Of a stretch of 64,000 bases of DNA, positions 46,396 to 57,574 are shown in pieces. Under the pieces are notes generated by a model that saw only the letters and a program-made list of their open reading frames with translations, did not search any database and was not told the origin of the DNA. Positions within the stretch are counted from its first letter, which is position 1. Each line of letters begins with the position of its first letter. The translations under genes were made by a program, and so were the position numbers. Source of the DNA: Aspidapion aeneum (taxonomy: Eukaryota > Arthropoda > Insecta > Coleoptera > Brentidae); NCBI GenBank assembly GCA_963576565.1, contig OY755046.1, positions 54,849,471 through 54,913,470 on the forward strand, in the 5' to 3' direction.

Positions 46396-48070
46396 TTGTG
46401 TCGTTTACTTCACCAAAATCAATTATTGAATATGGAAATAGAAGGTTTTTTTTTTGTTGTCTATATTGTAGGTTTAAGAAATAATAGGGTTCTTTTAGTC
46501 AGGTTCATTGCCAGTCTGTTACCCTTTTCCACAGATAAGAGAAGTATTTTTCTGTGCCCTTTCCAGATTCTGCGCCCTAAAATATTGTTAGTAGTAGTTT
46601 GATAATTTGCGAATAGATGGCGACACGTTTTTTTTAATATAGCAAGGCCAACAAGGTAGCCCTGAATATAGCAATGGAGATTAAAGCAAGGCCAACAGAA
46701 AAATACAGGCCACGACCCTGAACAGATCAGCTGTTCTCAGGAGGCTGACTTATACATTGGGTCTTTTGGGAGGTCAGAAGTTTTTTTATGATTTTTTCAA
46801 AATGGCACTACAGATTTCCGCAAAATTACAGTGCAATATTCTCAGGCACCATCCCGATATTCCACCAAACCTAACGCCATGTAACGCATGCGAACTGTTC
46901 TATTTGACATGTCTTTGTCATCTGTGTTTGTCACATTCGCTTCTGCTTTAAATTTAATTTTTGTGTGAGCTAATGAATCGGCTCTGAAAAATTAAGGATT
47001 ACTATACATTAAAAAAAAATGTTCTGCAAAAATATACTAAAAACAATCTCAAAACCGGCTTTATTTTAAAACAAATGAAATATTCATGAACCGCCATTCC
47101 AACTTCAATATTTTGAAGAAAATCAGCTGTGTCGTGACGTGACCATCAAAAAAAAATCAGCCCCCGATGTGACATCAACAAAGTGGAGGATCGTAGCCCG
47201 TCCATTTTGATAGCCCTGATTAAAGCTACTAAATTTTCAGCGCCATCCATTTGTGAACAACTGAAGCACGAAAATTTTTAGTACATGATCTCTGTATAGC
47301 GTGTCCCATTTTCGATGGGATTAAATGGGAAACTCGGTTATTATTAAAGATATTGATTTTCTGATTGCACCTTACCGTGCTCTTTTTTTGAGCCCTTAAA
47401 AATGGCGTAATCAGATTTTGGCTATACCCCGTAGTTTCGCTAATACAGGGAGTTTTTGAAAAAATTGTATTTTTAATAATCCCTTGTATCTCGCTTATTT
47501 TGCTGATTACCATTATGTGTAAGACATTGTTGGCATTTTTGAGTAATTTTTCTTAACGCATTTTGCATAAAAATATTTCTGCCATTTAAATATTGGGATT
47601 TTGTTGCTTGAATGAAGCAGTCAAACATATCACATTTTTCAAAATCTGGATATGGTCGATTTCTAGCCAGTTTAAAATAATTGTGAGCCATTCACAAAAA
47701 TGACAAGTAAAATGACAATGTCAATTCCACGCTTTTGTTTGTAAATTTCACGACCTGCTGTGCTACCATCAAATAATTAGTATGATATTATTTTTGTAAC
47801 TTTTTAACGTTTTTTACTTTACTTATAAATCTTTTAATTATTATTTCAAAACAGATAAACTAAAAATCGTTCAACTAGTGTGTCTTGCAATTTTTAATTT
47901 ATAATTACGTTGAAAATTTCCAGGTTCTGACTATAATTTCTTTTTCAAATATTAAATAGTTTTTTTAACCTTAAATCAAAAAAATATTAAAGTTTTATCA
48001 TTTTAAAGTAATAATAGCATGGAACCAATCAAAGTAGTAATAAAAAAACTCTGCCAATATATGGGCCCCT

Positions 48071-48613
48071 AAGCTCACACTAGGTACTATAGTTATAGTG
48101 TACGTGTGAGGTAATATAACTAAAAACTGAAATATATTTTAGTCAACTCCAGACTAAATTACCTTTTGTTTGGTACCACACAAGCCATGTTTAGACTTAA
48201 ACTCAAATTTTTGAAATCTACCCCCACCCTTACAAAAAAAACAAAAACTAAAATGTATTTTGTTAAAGTCCGGACTCAATTACCTTTCGTTTGATATCAC
48301 ACACGCCATATTTTCACTTAAACTCTAATTTTTAAAATATACCCCCACCCTTTTTTTTAAATAAAATGCATTTTGTTTAACTGCAGACTCAATTACCTTT
48401 CGTTTAATATCACACACGCCATATTTTCACATAAACTCTAATTTTTGAAATCTACCCCCACCCTTTTATTTGGTTTGTGTTCGGTGGATTTTGTTCATTT
48501 TTAAATGGGACCATCTCGACCCAAGACCCAGCCTAGGTACCAAATTTCATTAAAATCGGCCAAGCGGTTTTTGAGTTATGCGCGTTGGTCGTTACAGACA
48601 GACATACAGACAC

Positions 48614-48648
<35 letters not shown>

Positions 48649-48649
48649 T

Positions 48650-48687
<38 letters not shown>

Positions 48688-48823
48688 GGCGCAACAAAAA
48701 AGTTTCAAAATCATCTGAAACGCAAAGATATATAAAAATTTTTGAAATCGGAGCAACTTTTTTTTTCTCGAAAAAATTAGGATCACCATAGCTCACACTA
48801 CTATAGTATAGTATATGTGTGAG
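48071..48823. mobile_element. Dispersed element with hairpin ends, 3 internal repeats and (CAGA)n
   Basis: Both ends are small hairpins starting agctcacac and ending gtgtgag. Inside, a ~106-bp unit (aattacctttcgtttgatat, cacacacgccatattttcac, tacccccaccctt) is repeated three times. Then come attaaaatcggccaagcgg, atgcgcgttggtcgttac and a (caga)n tract at 48596-48690. An inverted second copy lies at 60376-61145 and a relative at 25880-26287. Non-coding. Confidence 0.8.
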
Positions 48824-49171
48824 CTAAAAATCCAGGTCAGTATCTAATTTTTTTATGATAAATACCATATCTCAAAAACTAAACAATATTTAAAAAAATT
48901 GACAACGTCATTATTTTGCTCTAAAAAAGTTGCCATAGAAAGGTTTTTACAGAATAACAATATCTTGCAAAATAAGCGAGATACAAGGAATTAATTAAAA
49001 TGCAATTTTTTCAAATTATTAGCGAAACCACGGGGTATAGCAAAAATCTGATTACACCATTCTTAAGGGCTCCAAAAAAGAGCACGGTAAGGTGCAATCA
49101 GAAAATCGATATCTTTAATAATAACCGAGTTTCCCATTTAATTCCATCGAAAATGGGACACGCTGTACATG

Positions 49172-50165
49172 ATCTTACTATGAAGGTTTCTATCGTATTT
49201 GGTTTGCTGATGATAAAGCTGTGACTGCATCTGGACGTAATAGTCAAGAACTTTCTAAAAAATGCTCTCAAGCTTCCAATGAAATGTCAAACTGGTGTAC
49301 AGAAAATTCTCTTAGGCTTAACATGGGGAAAACTGGCTTACTAACTTTTCGCAAACAAATCAAAACTGATGAATCTTTATATGTTCAGTTCAATGGAAAG
49401 TCTATACCAGTTTTAGAATTTACAGATTTCTTAGGAATCACAATAGATTCATGTCTCCGTTGGGCATAACAAATAAATAAATTAAAAAACAAACTTAATA
49501 GCTCTTGTGCTGTTATAAGGCGCCTTAGAGATCTGGTTTCATTTGACAGTCTCAAAACATACTATTATGCAAGTATACATAGTGTACTCTCATAATATGG
49601 TATTATTTTTTGGGGGTCCTCCTCTTTTGCAATGGATGTTTTCCGAGCGCAAAAAAGAATAAGAAGGTGTTTACTAAAACTTAAATCAGGCATTTCTTGT
49701 GCTCAGCACTTCACCAGACTAAGAATACTGACAGTGCCATCTATATATTTCCTACAACTTGTTATTTTTGTTAAAAAACACAAAGCCCTTTTTCCAACAA
49801 ATAGTGACAGATAGGGCAGTAATATGACTGTTGAAACCAGACCCAGAGCTGAGCTCGCTATTCCTATGCATAGATCAACATTTTTTGAAAAGGGACTATT
49901 TTATAAAGCTATAAAAGCCTACAACAGTTTACCAACAGAGATCAAATCAATTGAGAATGAAATAAAATTTAAAAACGCTACAAAAAAACTATCTTTACCA
50001 AAAATGTTTATATGTATTTATTTAAGTATTTTACTTAGTTATTTAAAAATGAAATAACATATTGTTCCAACTATTTTGTACAAATTTTTGACGTTGCTTT
50101 GTCAAACATTGTTTTGATTTTGTCGGCAATAAATGTTTTGAGTTTGAGTTTGAGAGTTTGAGTAT
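49172..50165 (+). pseudogene. 3' part of a non-LTR retrotransposon
   Basis: The frame reads YRIWFADDKAVTASGRN (catalytic FADD at 49203-49214), then CTENSLRLNMGKTGLLTF, VLEFTDFLGITIDS and a stop at 49467. After this come INKLKNKLNSSCAVIRRL, YYYASIHSVLS, LTVPSIYFLQLVIFVKKHK, and finally AELAIPMHRSTFFEKG and FKNATKKLSL. It ends in ttgagtttgag repeats near 50140-50165, its probable 3' tail. Upstream domains are missing and several stops exist. It is inserted in the right arm of the large inverted repeat. Confidence 0.85.
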
Positions 50166-50169
50166 GCAG

Positions 50170-51149
50170 TCTCAATTTAACAAAAAAATCGTATGTTTCT
50201 CAATTTAAGAATTTTTTTTATTTAAATAGAGTGATTTCGCTCAGGTTTTTTGCCAGTCTGTTACCTTTGCCTTTATTCTGCGCGGGCGCAGCAGCTCCCT
50301 GTCATCTAAAGAATAAAAAAATCCAAAGAAACAAACTTTCAAACGTATAGATCTTAGATTACCATAATTTGGTTGGTTTGATACGTGATACAGTGGGTTT
50401 TAGGTGGTTGGCTCTCTAATGGTAAAAGTAACCCAAGCAGCAATTTAACGTTTTGCCGACGTATTCAAATTCGTTAGGCGACTAACTATGATTACACGGG
50501 CGAATTATGCCTCAACGTTGCTACGACTCCATTATGCACCAATATGGTTAATCATTTTAGGGTTTATACAACGTTATCCATTTAACCATGGGTCTTAGTT
50601 GGTCGTTGTTTTAACGTTAATGGTTTAACTTGAAATCAACTAAGAATTCCACTAAAGGTTCTTTTTCTGTTCACAAAATAGTCGTTACTTTAACCCAAGG
50701 TATAGCATCAACCGTATTCTACACTATAGTATAAACTGGACACTTTCCGAAAACTAATTCGAATATCAACAACTAAAAACAAGGAATATATATGTGAAAA
50801 AAATTATGCTTGGGGATGGAAAACAAGAACGCTGTCAAGTTTATTGATAATTATATATAGACTTGGTTCTAAAAAACACACGCGCCACAGATCCGTTGTG
50901 TTTTTCGATTAAATGAATTTTTTTGTAAAAAAACAGAATTTCTCAAATTTGAAAAATTTTATGCAGAATCGATCGAACGTTAAAAATTCATCATAATGAC
51001 CATTTTATATGCATAAAAAAAGAGAATAAAAAGCTAAAAAAAAGTTTTTTTGTTTACGTTTCAAATGCATCAATGGCAAAATCATGTAGAAATAAAAAAT
51101 GGCATATTCGTAAGGTGTCTAAAATATTGACATAAGCATATACTTGGGT
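50170..51149. other. Unassigned insertion in the right arm
   Basis: Together with the LINE this separates the two right-arm pieces. It contains words such as aacgttatccatttaacca near 50570, but no recognised gene or clear terminal repeats. Confidence 0.4.
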
Positions 51150-51778
51150 TGCCCATTTAACCAGGGCTATCAAAATGGACGGGCCACGATCTTCCACTTT
51201 GTTGACGTCACATCCGGGGCTGATTTTTTTTTTGATGGTCACGTTACGACACAGCTGATTGTCTTTAAAATATTGAAGTTGGAATGAGGGTTCATGGATA
51301 TTTGATTTTTTTTTAAATAAAGCCGTTTTTGAGATTGTTTTTACTTTATTCTGGCAGAACAATTTTTTTAAATGTATAGTAAGCCCTAATTTTTCATAGC
51401 CGCTTCATTAGCTCACACAAAAATTAAGTTTAAAGCAGAAGCGAATGTGACAATCACATATGACAAAGTCAAATACATGTCAAATATAACAGTTGGCATC
51501 TGGTACATGGCGGGTAATTTGAATTAAAAGTAAGGAATGCTAAATCTTGAAGATTTTAACCTTTTAATCATGTTGTTTCCTTACAAACCATTGGTGGAAT
51601 ATCGGGATGGTGTCTGAGAATATTTCAGTGAAATTTTGCGGAAATCTGCTGTGCCATTTTGAAAATATCATAAAAAAACATCTGACCTCCCATAAGACCC
51701 AATGTAAAATTCAGCCCCGGGAGAACAGCTGATTTTTCAGGGTCGTGGCCTCTATTTTTGTGTTGGCTTTGATTTAAC

Positions 51779-52673
51779 GAAAATATTACCTACTTCGTTC
51801 CATAGTAGCGTTGGCCGACTAAAAAGTGAACGCTCCCCAACCTTTCGCTGCGTAGTTCTACCGCTAGGGGTCCGTGCGTGCTGTCAATGTTTGACATATG
51901 ACAATTGTCATCGAAAAAAAAAAAACCGCGATTTATCGTTTCCACAGAGAATCTTCTTTATGGTTTTCACCTCTCTTTTTTTCGTTTTTCCACCGGACGG
52001 CTTTACTAAAGGATACGTATTCTTCAATTTTTGGGAGGAGAATGTGAGTAGTCCTCACCGTAAAAAGGTGAATGCTCTATTCCCCAAAGCACACTCCCGT
52101 GAATTCAAGTTCACCACCTCTCACGAGGTGAAAACGAGTTCCCGGGAAAGTTTCTAACCTCACTTATTAGTTTTGTGATTTGTTTTTTTTTGCGAAAGTA
52201 AAAATATAGTTTTTAGGTAAAGCCCTATTTAGATATATGTATGTATATGCATTGAAACTAAATTGCTATACTGCGGTGCATAGATTAATAGCAATATCTC
52301 CACTTTCATACCCAATTTAGTGAGACTGTTTAATTTAATGCATAATATAAATGTGTTCCTATATAACATTTTATATTTCATCTTAAAAAGCCGCGTGTTT
52401 ATTAATTTGACACTCCAGAGAAAAGTTTATCTGAACCTAAAGGCGGTTTAAAATAGTGCAGTGTTCTTACAACTACATTTTTAAAGTGGCCTTATATAAA
52501 AGCAGTTTAATATGCCTCTATAAACAAAGTGTTAAACATTAATAATCATAACTCCATTTGGCCTGAAATAACTGACAGAAAGAAGTGTGAGTTATGCTTA
52601 TGTAGACATAGGCGCACCAAGGGGGAGGATCTCGAGCCAGGGCTCCCTAAAGCTAAATTTTTTTTAGATAATT
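51779..52673. other. No gene recognised
   Basis: A frame at 51891-52157 (88 codons) covers words repeated in both orientations (ttcaagttcacc, ctcacgaggtg) and has no recognised motif. The rest is AT-rich. Confidence 0.4.
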
Positions 52674-52937
52674 AATGACTTATTGCAATAAATCCAGGCA
52701 CTATTCGACAGTTTCCCATTATAAGAACAGCTGTCTTCTTTCAAATTTAGGCCTTTGTGTATTATAAGAGCCGAAATTAATAGTGCCGCCATTATTATTG
52801 GAAAATAAACTACTTGATTTATAAATTCGACTTTGGTATGTCAATTTTGAAAGATCAACTGTCAGTTTTCAATGGAAAACTGTCAGAATAGTGCCCGGCA
52901 CTATAACTGCCTGATTTTATTTGCAATAAGTCCCTAA
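52674..52937. mobile_element. Second copy of the tagggacttatt MITE family
   Basis: The left end aatgacttattgcaa and right end ttgcaataagtcccta are inverted. Internal ggcacta and ctgtcag words are also inverted. It shares ctttggtatgtcaattttga with 36141-36414 in opposite orientation. Confidence 0.6.
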
Positions 52938-53347
52938 TTTTAAAAAAAACTTCCTGAATTCAAAAGTAAAATGGCATAAAACGCACTTTGGTTAGTTGCG
53001 AGATACGCGGCAACGTGGTGCACTGGAGTTGCACGGCGTGATTCTAAACCCTGCACTCACAAACCGCTTCGAACGTTCAAAAATACGACATTTTCATTCC
53101 GGGGAGAAAAAGTGAGTTTGATTTGCCGGGAACGTTCCCGGGAGCACTCCCTTCACAAACTTTGAAGAATACGGCTCCAGTTGGAAAGAGAAGTTGCTAT
53201 TATAATTATTATTTTTTCTGGCAGTACAAATATTTTTAATTTTCCCCTAAGATTAACTCCGTATAACGACACGAGACAAGAGAAAGGCTCTCTCGAGCGA
53301 TTGAAGAGTTCTATCGTCGAGACAAGAGACCCATTCTCTCGCATAAG

Positions 53348-53375
53348 GAGACGAGAGAAGGCCTTCTCTCGTCTC
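53348..53375. repeat. 28-nt perfect palindrome
   Basis: gagacgagagaagg is directly followed by its complement. It lies in a stretch (53260-53390) rich in cgagac and gagaa words. The frames on both strands here are shadows of each other and not convincing genes. Confidence 0.7.
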
Positions 53376-53577
53376 GTCTCTGCTCGCAGCAACACTACTA
53401 ATTAGCGCCTGTCGTTACCTATAATAAAGATAACAGCATGAAATGGTGCTGCTGTCCCCTCGCAGAATGAAGGTAATGGTTACAGACTGGCAAAAATCTT
53501 AACCAAAACACTTCAATTTGAAGTATCCTATTTGGGTATTTTAATTTGCCTAAAATATTTCTAATCACTGAGTTTAA

Positions 53578-54409
53578 AGGCGCGTTTTCACGAATCTATT
53601 TTAGTTGATCAACTTTGGTCGTTCAACTAAAATCGAATAAAAGGATCTGTGAGAACATATGTTTCAACTTTAATCGGTCCACTTTTGTCGATTCCACAAA
53701 AGTTTAGGGGCGTTCTCACGAATCGGTTTTATGTTGATCAACTTTGGTTGATCAACTAAAATCGAATAAAAAGAACCATGAGAACATATGCTTCAACTTT
53801 AATCGGTCAACTTGTGTCGATTCCACAAAAGTTTGATCCATTCAAACTTTATCGTTCAAGTTATGAGTCATCAATATTTTTCGTCGAGTCGAATCTTGTT
53901 TTAAGCGTGTGAACGTTTGTTGGTCGACTTAAATCACTGTATTTTGTTGCATTTTACCTAGGGACCTCGGGAGCCATCCGCTTTCAGTAGTTTTGTTGTT
54001 TTGTAGAGTAATGTTATAATAAAAAAGAATTATTGTTCCATTAAAAGCAAAACAAAGTTTAAAGTGGTCAGAGGGTGTTATGTTCAAATTTTTAGAACTA
54101 TACCATAGGAATTAAAGTCACTGTATAACGAAGCTTCGTTATATAGTGACCTTAATAGTAATGACGTCTTTGGAATCATCGACTAGATGTTACAAAAATA
54201 AAGATGCTAGAGAAAATGCTTTAAATGTGATGGCCCGGGAGCGGATGTTAAAAATAAAATAAAAACAATAAGAACCATGTACAAACACGTATCACGGCCC
54301 CTGGCGCCATTTTTATTCAACTAATTTAATCGATTTTTTGGTTGTGATCTGAACAAAAACTTGAGCGATTTTAGTTGATCAACTAAAATCCTTTCGTGAG
54401 AACGCGCCT
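53578..54409. mobile_element. 832-bp MITE with TAA target duplication
   Basis: The ends aggcgcgttttcacga and tcgtgagaacgcgcct are imperfect complements flanked by TAA on both sides. ttttagttgatcaact follows both ends. A ~125-bp internal segment (cacgaatc...tcgattccacaaaagttt) is tandemly duplicated at 53590-53835. A further hairpin, aacgaagcttcgtt, lies near 54130. The TAA flank suggests a PIF/Harbinger-like origin. Confidence 0.75.
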
Positions 54410-55044
54410 TAAGTTGCGTGTCTGGTAGTGTCCAGCGAAATTTTTCTAATATGCATTTAAATTAAACTTATGCCAATCATGGCTCACAAAATTGTCTGCC
54501 TATATCCACCATTTTTACTTTTATAAATTCAAATCAGTGGTGGTCACGTAAAAAATTGATATAAAAATATATTTTTTTTACTTGAAAAAGGATATTTTTA
54601 ACTATTTATTTTTTTACGTATTTATGAACATATGGAAGACATTAAATAACTTTAAAATTATTAATAATCAGATTACGATATACTTATATAGTTATTTTAT
54701 TAGCAAATGACCCCCTCGATCACCTCACTCTGTTTGATCCATGTCTGTGCTGTGCGAACTGCTGTACCTTCTTTTCTTGAAACGTTTTAGCTCATATTTG
54801 ACCTATGTAAAACTCTACTTTGGAATGAGCTACGAAACAAACTTTGCACAGTCGTAGACCTTCAGAGTTAATAACCCCTCCAAGTTTCATGAACTTCCAT
54901 AAAGTGGTAAAGTAGTTACGAAATTTCACAAAACGTCGAAATTGCCACTCTTGTATAGATCATCAAAATTCTCCTGTACCTCCAGACATACTACAAAGCA
55001 GAAATTATGACCAAACCCTTGGAAAAAATAAAAAAACACCAACA
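54410..55044. other. No gene recognised
   Basis: AT-rich sequence. The last ~100 bases resemble decayed units of the tandem array that follows. Confidence 0.45.
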
Positions 55045-55470
55045 TTCTAATTTACTCCCCTCCCCTATACATGTAAAGTTATGTCAAAGTAACATTGCCC
55101 ACTTCCAGAAACGCTATACAGCTGAGCTTTGGCAGACTAATAATAAATATGATGAAACTATAGAAAAAAATTAAAAAATATCCAAATTATAATTAACTTC
55201 TCTCCCCTATAAATGTAAAATTATGTAAAAATAACATTTCCCACTTCAAGAAATGCTAGAGAGCTAGGCCTTGAAAGACCGATAGGAACTATGATAAAAC
55301 TATAGAAAAATAAAAACAAAAACACTAACATTTTAATTTATTTTCCTTCCCTATAAATGTAAAATTATGTAAAAGTAATATTGCCCACTTCCAGGAACGC
55401 TAGAGAGCTGAGCTTTAGAAAGCTGGTAGTTCCTATGATAAAGCGATAGGAAAAAGTTAAAAAACCCCAA
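55045..55470. repeat. ~147-bp tandem repeat, 3 units
   Basis: Each unit contains cccctataaatgtaaaatta, gcccacttccaggaacgcta, gagctgagcttt and aaactatagaaaaa. The units are diverged and non-coding. Confidence 0.75.
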
Positions 55471-55652
55471 AATTTTTAATAAGGCATTGCAAAAATTTTG
55501 AACGATATCCTGCATATTTTACTACTTTAAAACTTAAAAATTATCCAAATCCTCTCAGAAAGAAGTCAGATATATTTCTTGTAAAAAAAGCCAAGTACGC
55601 GAAAATGATATTCCGTAGAAAGAATTAAGATAAAAGTAAGGCCAAAATGAAT

Positions 55653-55800
55653 GGTCCTTACCAGTTTGAAAATGTTTTTCTAAACTTGGCTATTATGGCT
55701 GCAGATGACTCCTAGGCATACTTAGTGCTAAATTGAACATAAAGAATTTTGGCTGTAATAGCAAAGTTTAAAAAAACATTTCCAAACTAGTAAAAACCTT
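55653..55800. repeat. Small foldback, ~45-bp arms
   Basis: ggtccttaccagtttgaaaa near 55653 pairs imperfectly with ccaaactagtaaaaacc near 55780. The inner match is aaacttggctatta / taatagcaaagttt. Confidence 0.65.
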
Positions 55801-55941
55801 TCATTAAATTTTTATTGGAAAACTTGGCTTAAAATGTTTTATTATGATATATATTTAAATAAATAGCTCATCATTATCAAACTTTGTTTTTTATTTAAAG
55901 AAATTGCAAAAAACCCAACAAATTATTTTGATTTTGTCCCA

Positions 55942-55947
55942 TTTTAT
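55942..55947 (-). terminator. Possible polyadenylation signal of gene C
   Basis: The minus strand reads AATAAA about 77 nt after the gene C stop. The flank between (gtgctaagtttctagactag) matches the gene B 3' flank near 38370-38395. Confidence 0.45.
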
Positions 55948-56023
55948 TATTTAATATTCCTATGTTTATCGACCAAAATGTAGACCTCCCTAGTCTAGAA
56001 ACTTAGCACTTTAAATAATGGTC

Positions 56024-56354
56024 TTAAATCCATGACAGGAGGCCTCTCCATCCCGATACAGCAAAATTTGCGAAATACCTAATAAAACCTATTATTCCCT
56101 TTTTATATATTAAATATGGGGACAAAATCAAAATAATTGGTGTCAGCAAAAGCTTAGAGATACAATGAATCAATATTTCGCTAATCTAAAAACGATTCTA
56201 ACAGGCAGCGTTATAATATACCAAACAGCTCTTATTGGAAAAAATATCACTTTTAGTGGAAAAAATATCACTTTTAGCGGAAAAATCAGGACATTAAATA
56301 TCAGGCGGATAATAGCCAAAGGATCTGATGTGGCTACGGGACTGTTGAACAGAC
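56024..56354 (-). pseudogene. Gene C exon 2 with one frameshift
   Basis: The acceptor aatttttag ends at 56355. The exon reads GLFNSPVATSDPLAIIRLIF, then FPLKVIF twice (7 residues each), FPIRAVWYIIT, LPVRIVFRLAK and a stop. A one-base shift at about 56168-56178 restores the family tail: LLLTPIILILSPYL, YKKGIIGF and SGWRGLL, ending with TAA at 56024. The two FPLKVIF copies are a 21-bp DNA tandem duplication. Either the gene died recently or the base is an assembly error, as the sequence after the shift is otherwise well preserved. It pairs with the partial exon at 63956-64000; intron about 7.6 kb. Confidence 0.72.
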
Positions 56355-56900
56355 CTAAAAATTAAGTTAAGTTTATGGATGTCATAAAAAAATGGCAACA
56401 CTGAAATTTAAAAAAAATACTTTAGTGTGGTGTCACTAAAAAAACAATTTTTGTCTAGGGTCTACCACACAACAAAAACTCAAACAAGCCGTTGAAAAAA
56501 TAGGTCTTTTATTGGTTTGGTGTGGGTACGGGACTGTTGAACAAATTTAGACCTAAAAATTAAGTTATGGTTATGGAAACACTGAAATTCTTAAAAAATA
56601 TTTTAGTGTGGTGCCACTGAATCTTTAAAAACAATTTTTGTCTAGGGTCCAAAGACACAAAAAAAAACTCAAACAAGCAGTTGAAAAAATAGGTCTAGTG
56701 AAAAAGTGTGAGGTTGTGATATGGGTACAGGACTGTTGAACAAATTTAGACCTAATAAAAATTAAGTAAAGGTCACGGATGTCCTAAAAAATGGCGACAC
56801 TGAAATTTTAAAAAATATTTTAGTGTGGTGTCACTGGATCTTTAAAAACAATTTTTGTCTAGGGTTTAAACAAAAAAACACTACAAGAACTCAAACAAGC
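56335..56900 (-). repeat. Triplicated intron end / exon 2 start of gene C (~199 bp units)
   Basis: Three tandem units repeat gggactgttgaac, the acceptor complement (acctaaaaattaag), caacactgaaattt, tagtgtggtgtcact and aatttttgtctagggt. Acceptor AG positions are 56355-56356, 56553-56554 and 56752-56753. The outer two precede a decayed exon start reading GLNLFNSPVPTPNQ and a stop in the middle unit. Only the innermost leads into the exon body. Confidence 0.8.
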
Positions 56901-57417
56901 AGTATTTAGTTGTTCCAAAATTCCTGAATAATAGAATTTGAAGCAAGCTGAGGTCAGGTAATCCTTCAGCTACCATCTAGCTTATTTTATCGGTCTTCTT
57001 TCTCCATTGCTTTTAAATATTGAAATGTCACGGGTTAATCCTGTTCACAGTCCAAATTTTTTGATTTTAATGTGATTTTTTCATCAGAAAATCAAAACAA
57101 AATAGTATTTACTATTACTAACCCTGCAAAAAATATCATATATATCATATATATATGTGAAAAATCCTCAGATGTCTCAAAAAGAAAATGGATTGAGATA
57201 TGAGAATTGTTTTTGAAAAGACAGGTGGATGGACGTCCGCCATTGCGGGACAATTTCTGTTGGCAACACTGAATTTCTTTTAAACGATGGTAGTGTGTCA
57301 AAACAATATTTTTTCTGGGCTATATTATACAAAATAAACATAAAAACGCTCAAAAACGTACCCGAAAGAAATAGGTCAGCCAAAAAAATAGCAATGAAAA
57401 CCCAATTGAAAATAGTT

Positions 57418-57480
57418 TGGCGGCTAACGATCTCGAATGGCTTGCGATCTACGACAAAATAGTCTATTAGAAATATAGGG
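57418..57480. repeat. Dispersed repeat, copy 3 (uninterrupted)
   Basis: It shares ggcggctaacgatctc and acaaaatagtctattaga with 23935 and 42415, and continues directly into ataggggctagaaag without the MITE found at 24021. Confidence 0.6.
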
Positions 57481-57574
57481 GCTAGAAAGTTACTTTTTGT
57501 ATTTCTTAACGTTCTTTGCTGCTTTCTTCCTTTTCTTTTTCATTTTCGTTTTCGTTCTATTTTATTCTATCTGT

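Larger units (their letters stand above)
46678..51778. repeat. 5.1-kb inverted repeat, right arm split by a LINE
   Basis: Left arm 46678-47505 is the complement of two right-arm pieces, 48963-49172 and 51150-51778. Matches include gccattttgaaa, ccatcccgatattcca, tccattttgatagccctg and aaaatgggacacgct. The right arm is interrupted by about 2 kb, including the LINE at 49172-50165. The loop (47506-48962) holds the dispersed element 48071-48823. The arms are non-coding. Confidence 0.8.

Noticed and set aside
48596..48690. (CAGA)n tract considered as a CRISPR-like array
   Set aside because: Pure tetranucleotide microsatellite without spacers, in a eukaryotic transposon.
48505..48796. Frames rich in Thr-Asp-Arg-Gln or Cys-Leu-Ser-Val
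   Set aside because: Translation of the (CAGA)n microsatellite on either strand; the same at 60409-60729.
53181..53405. Frames on both strands over the cgagac-rich stretch
   Set aside because: Open on both strands because of the palindromic words; no family motif.
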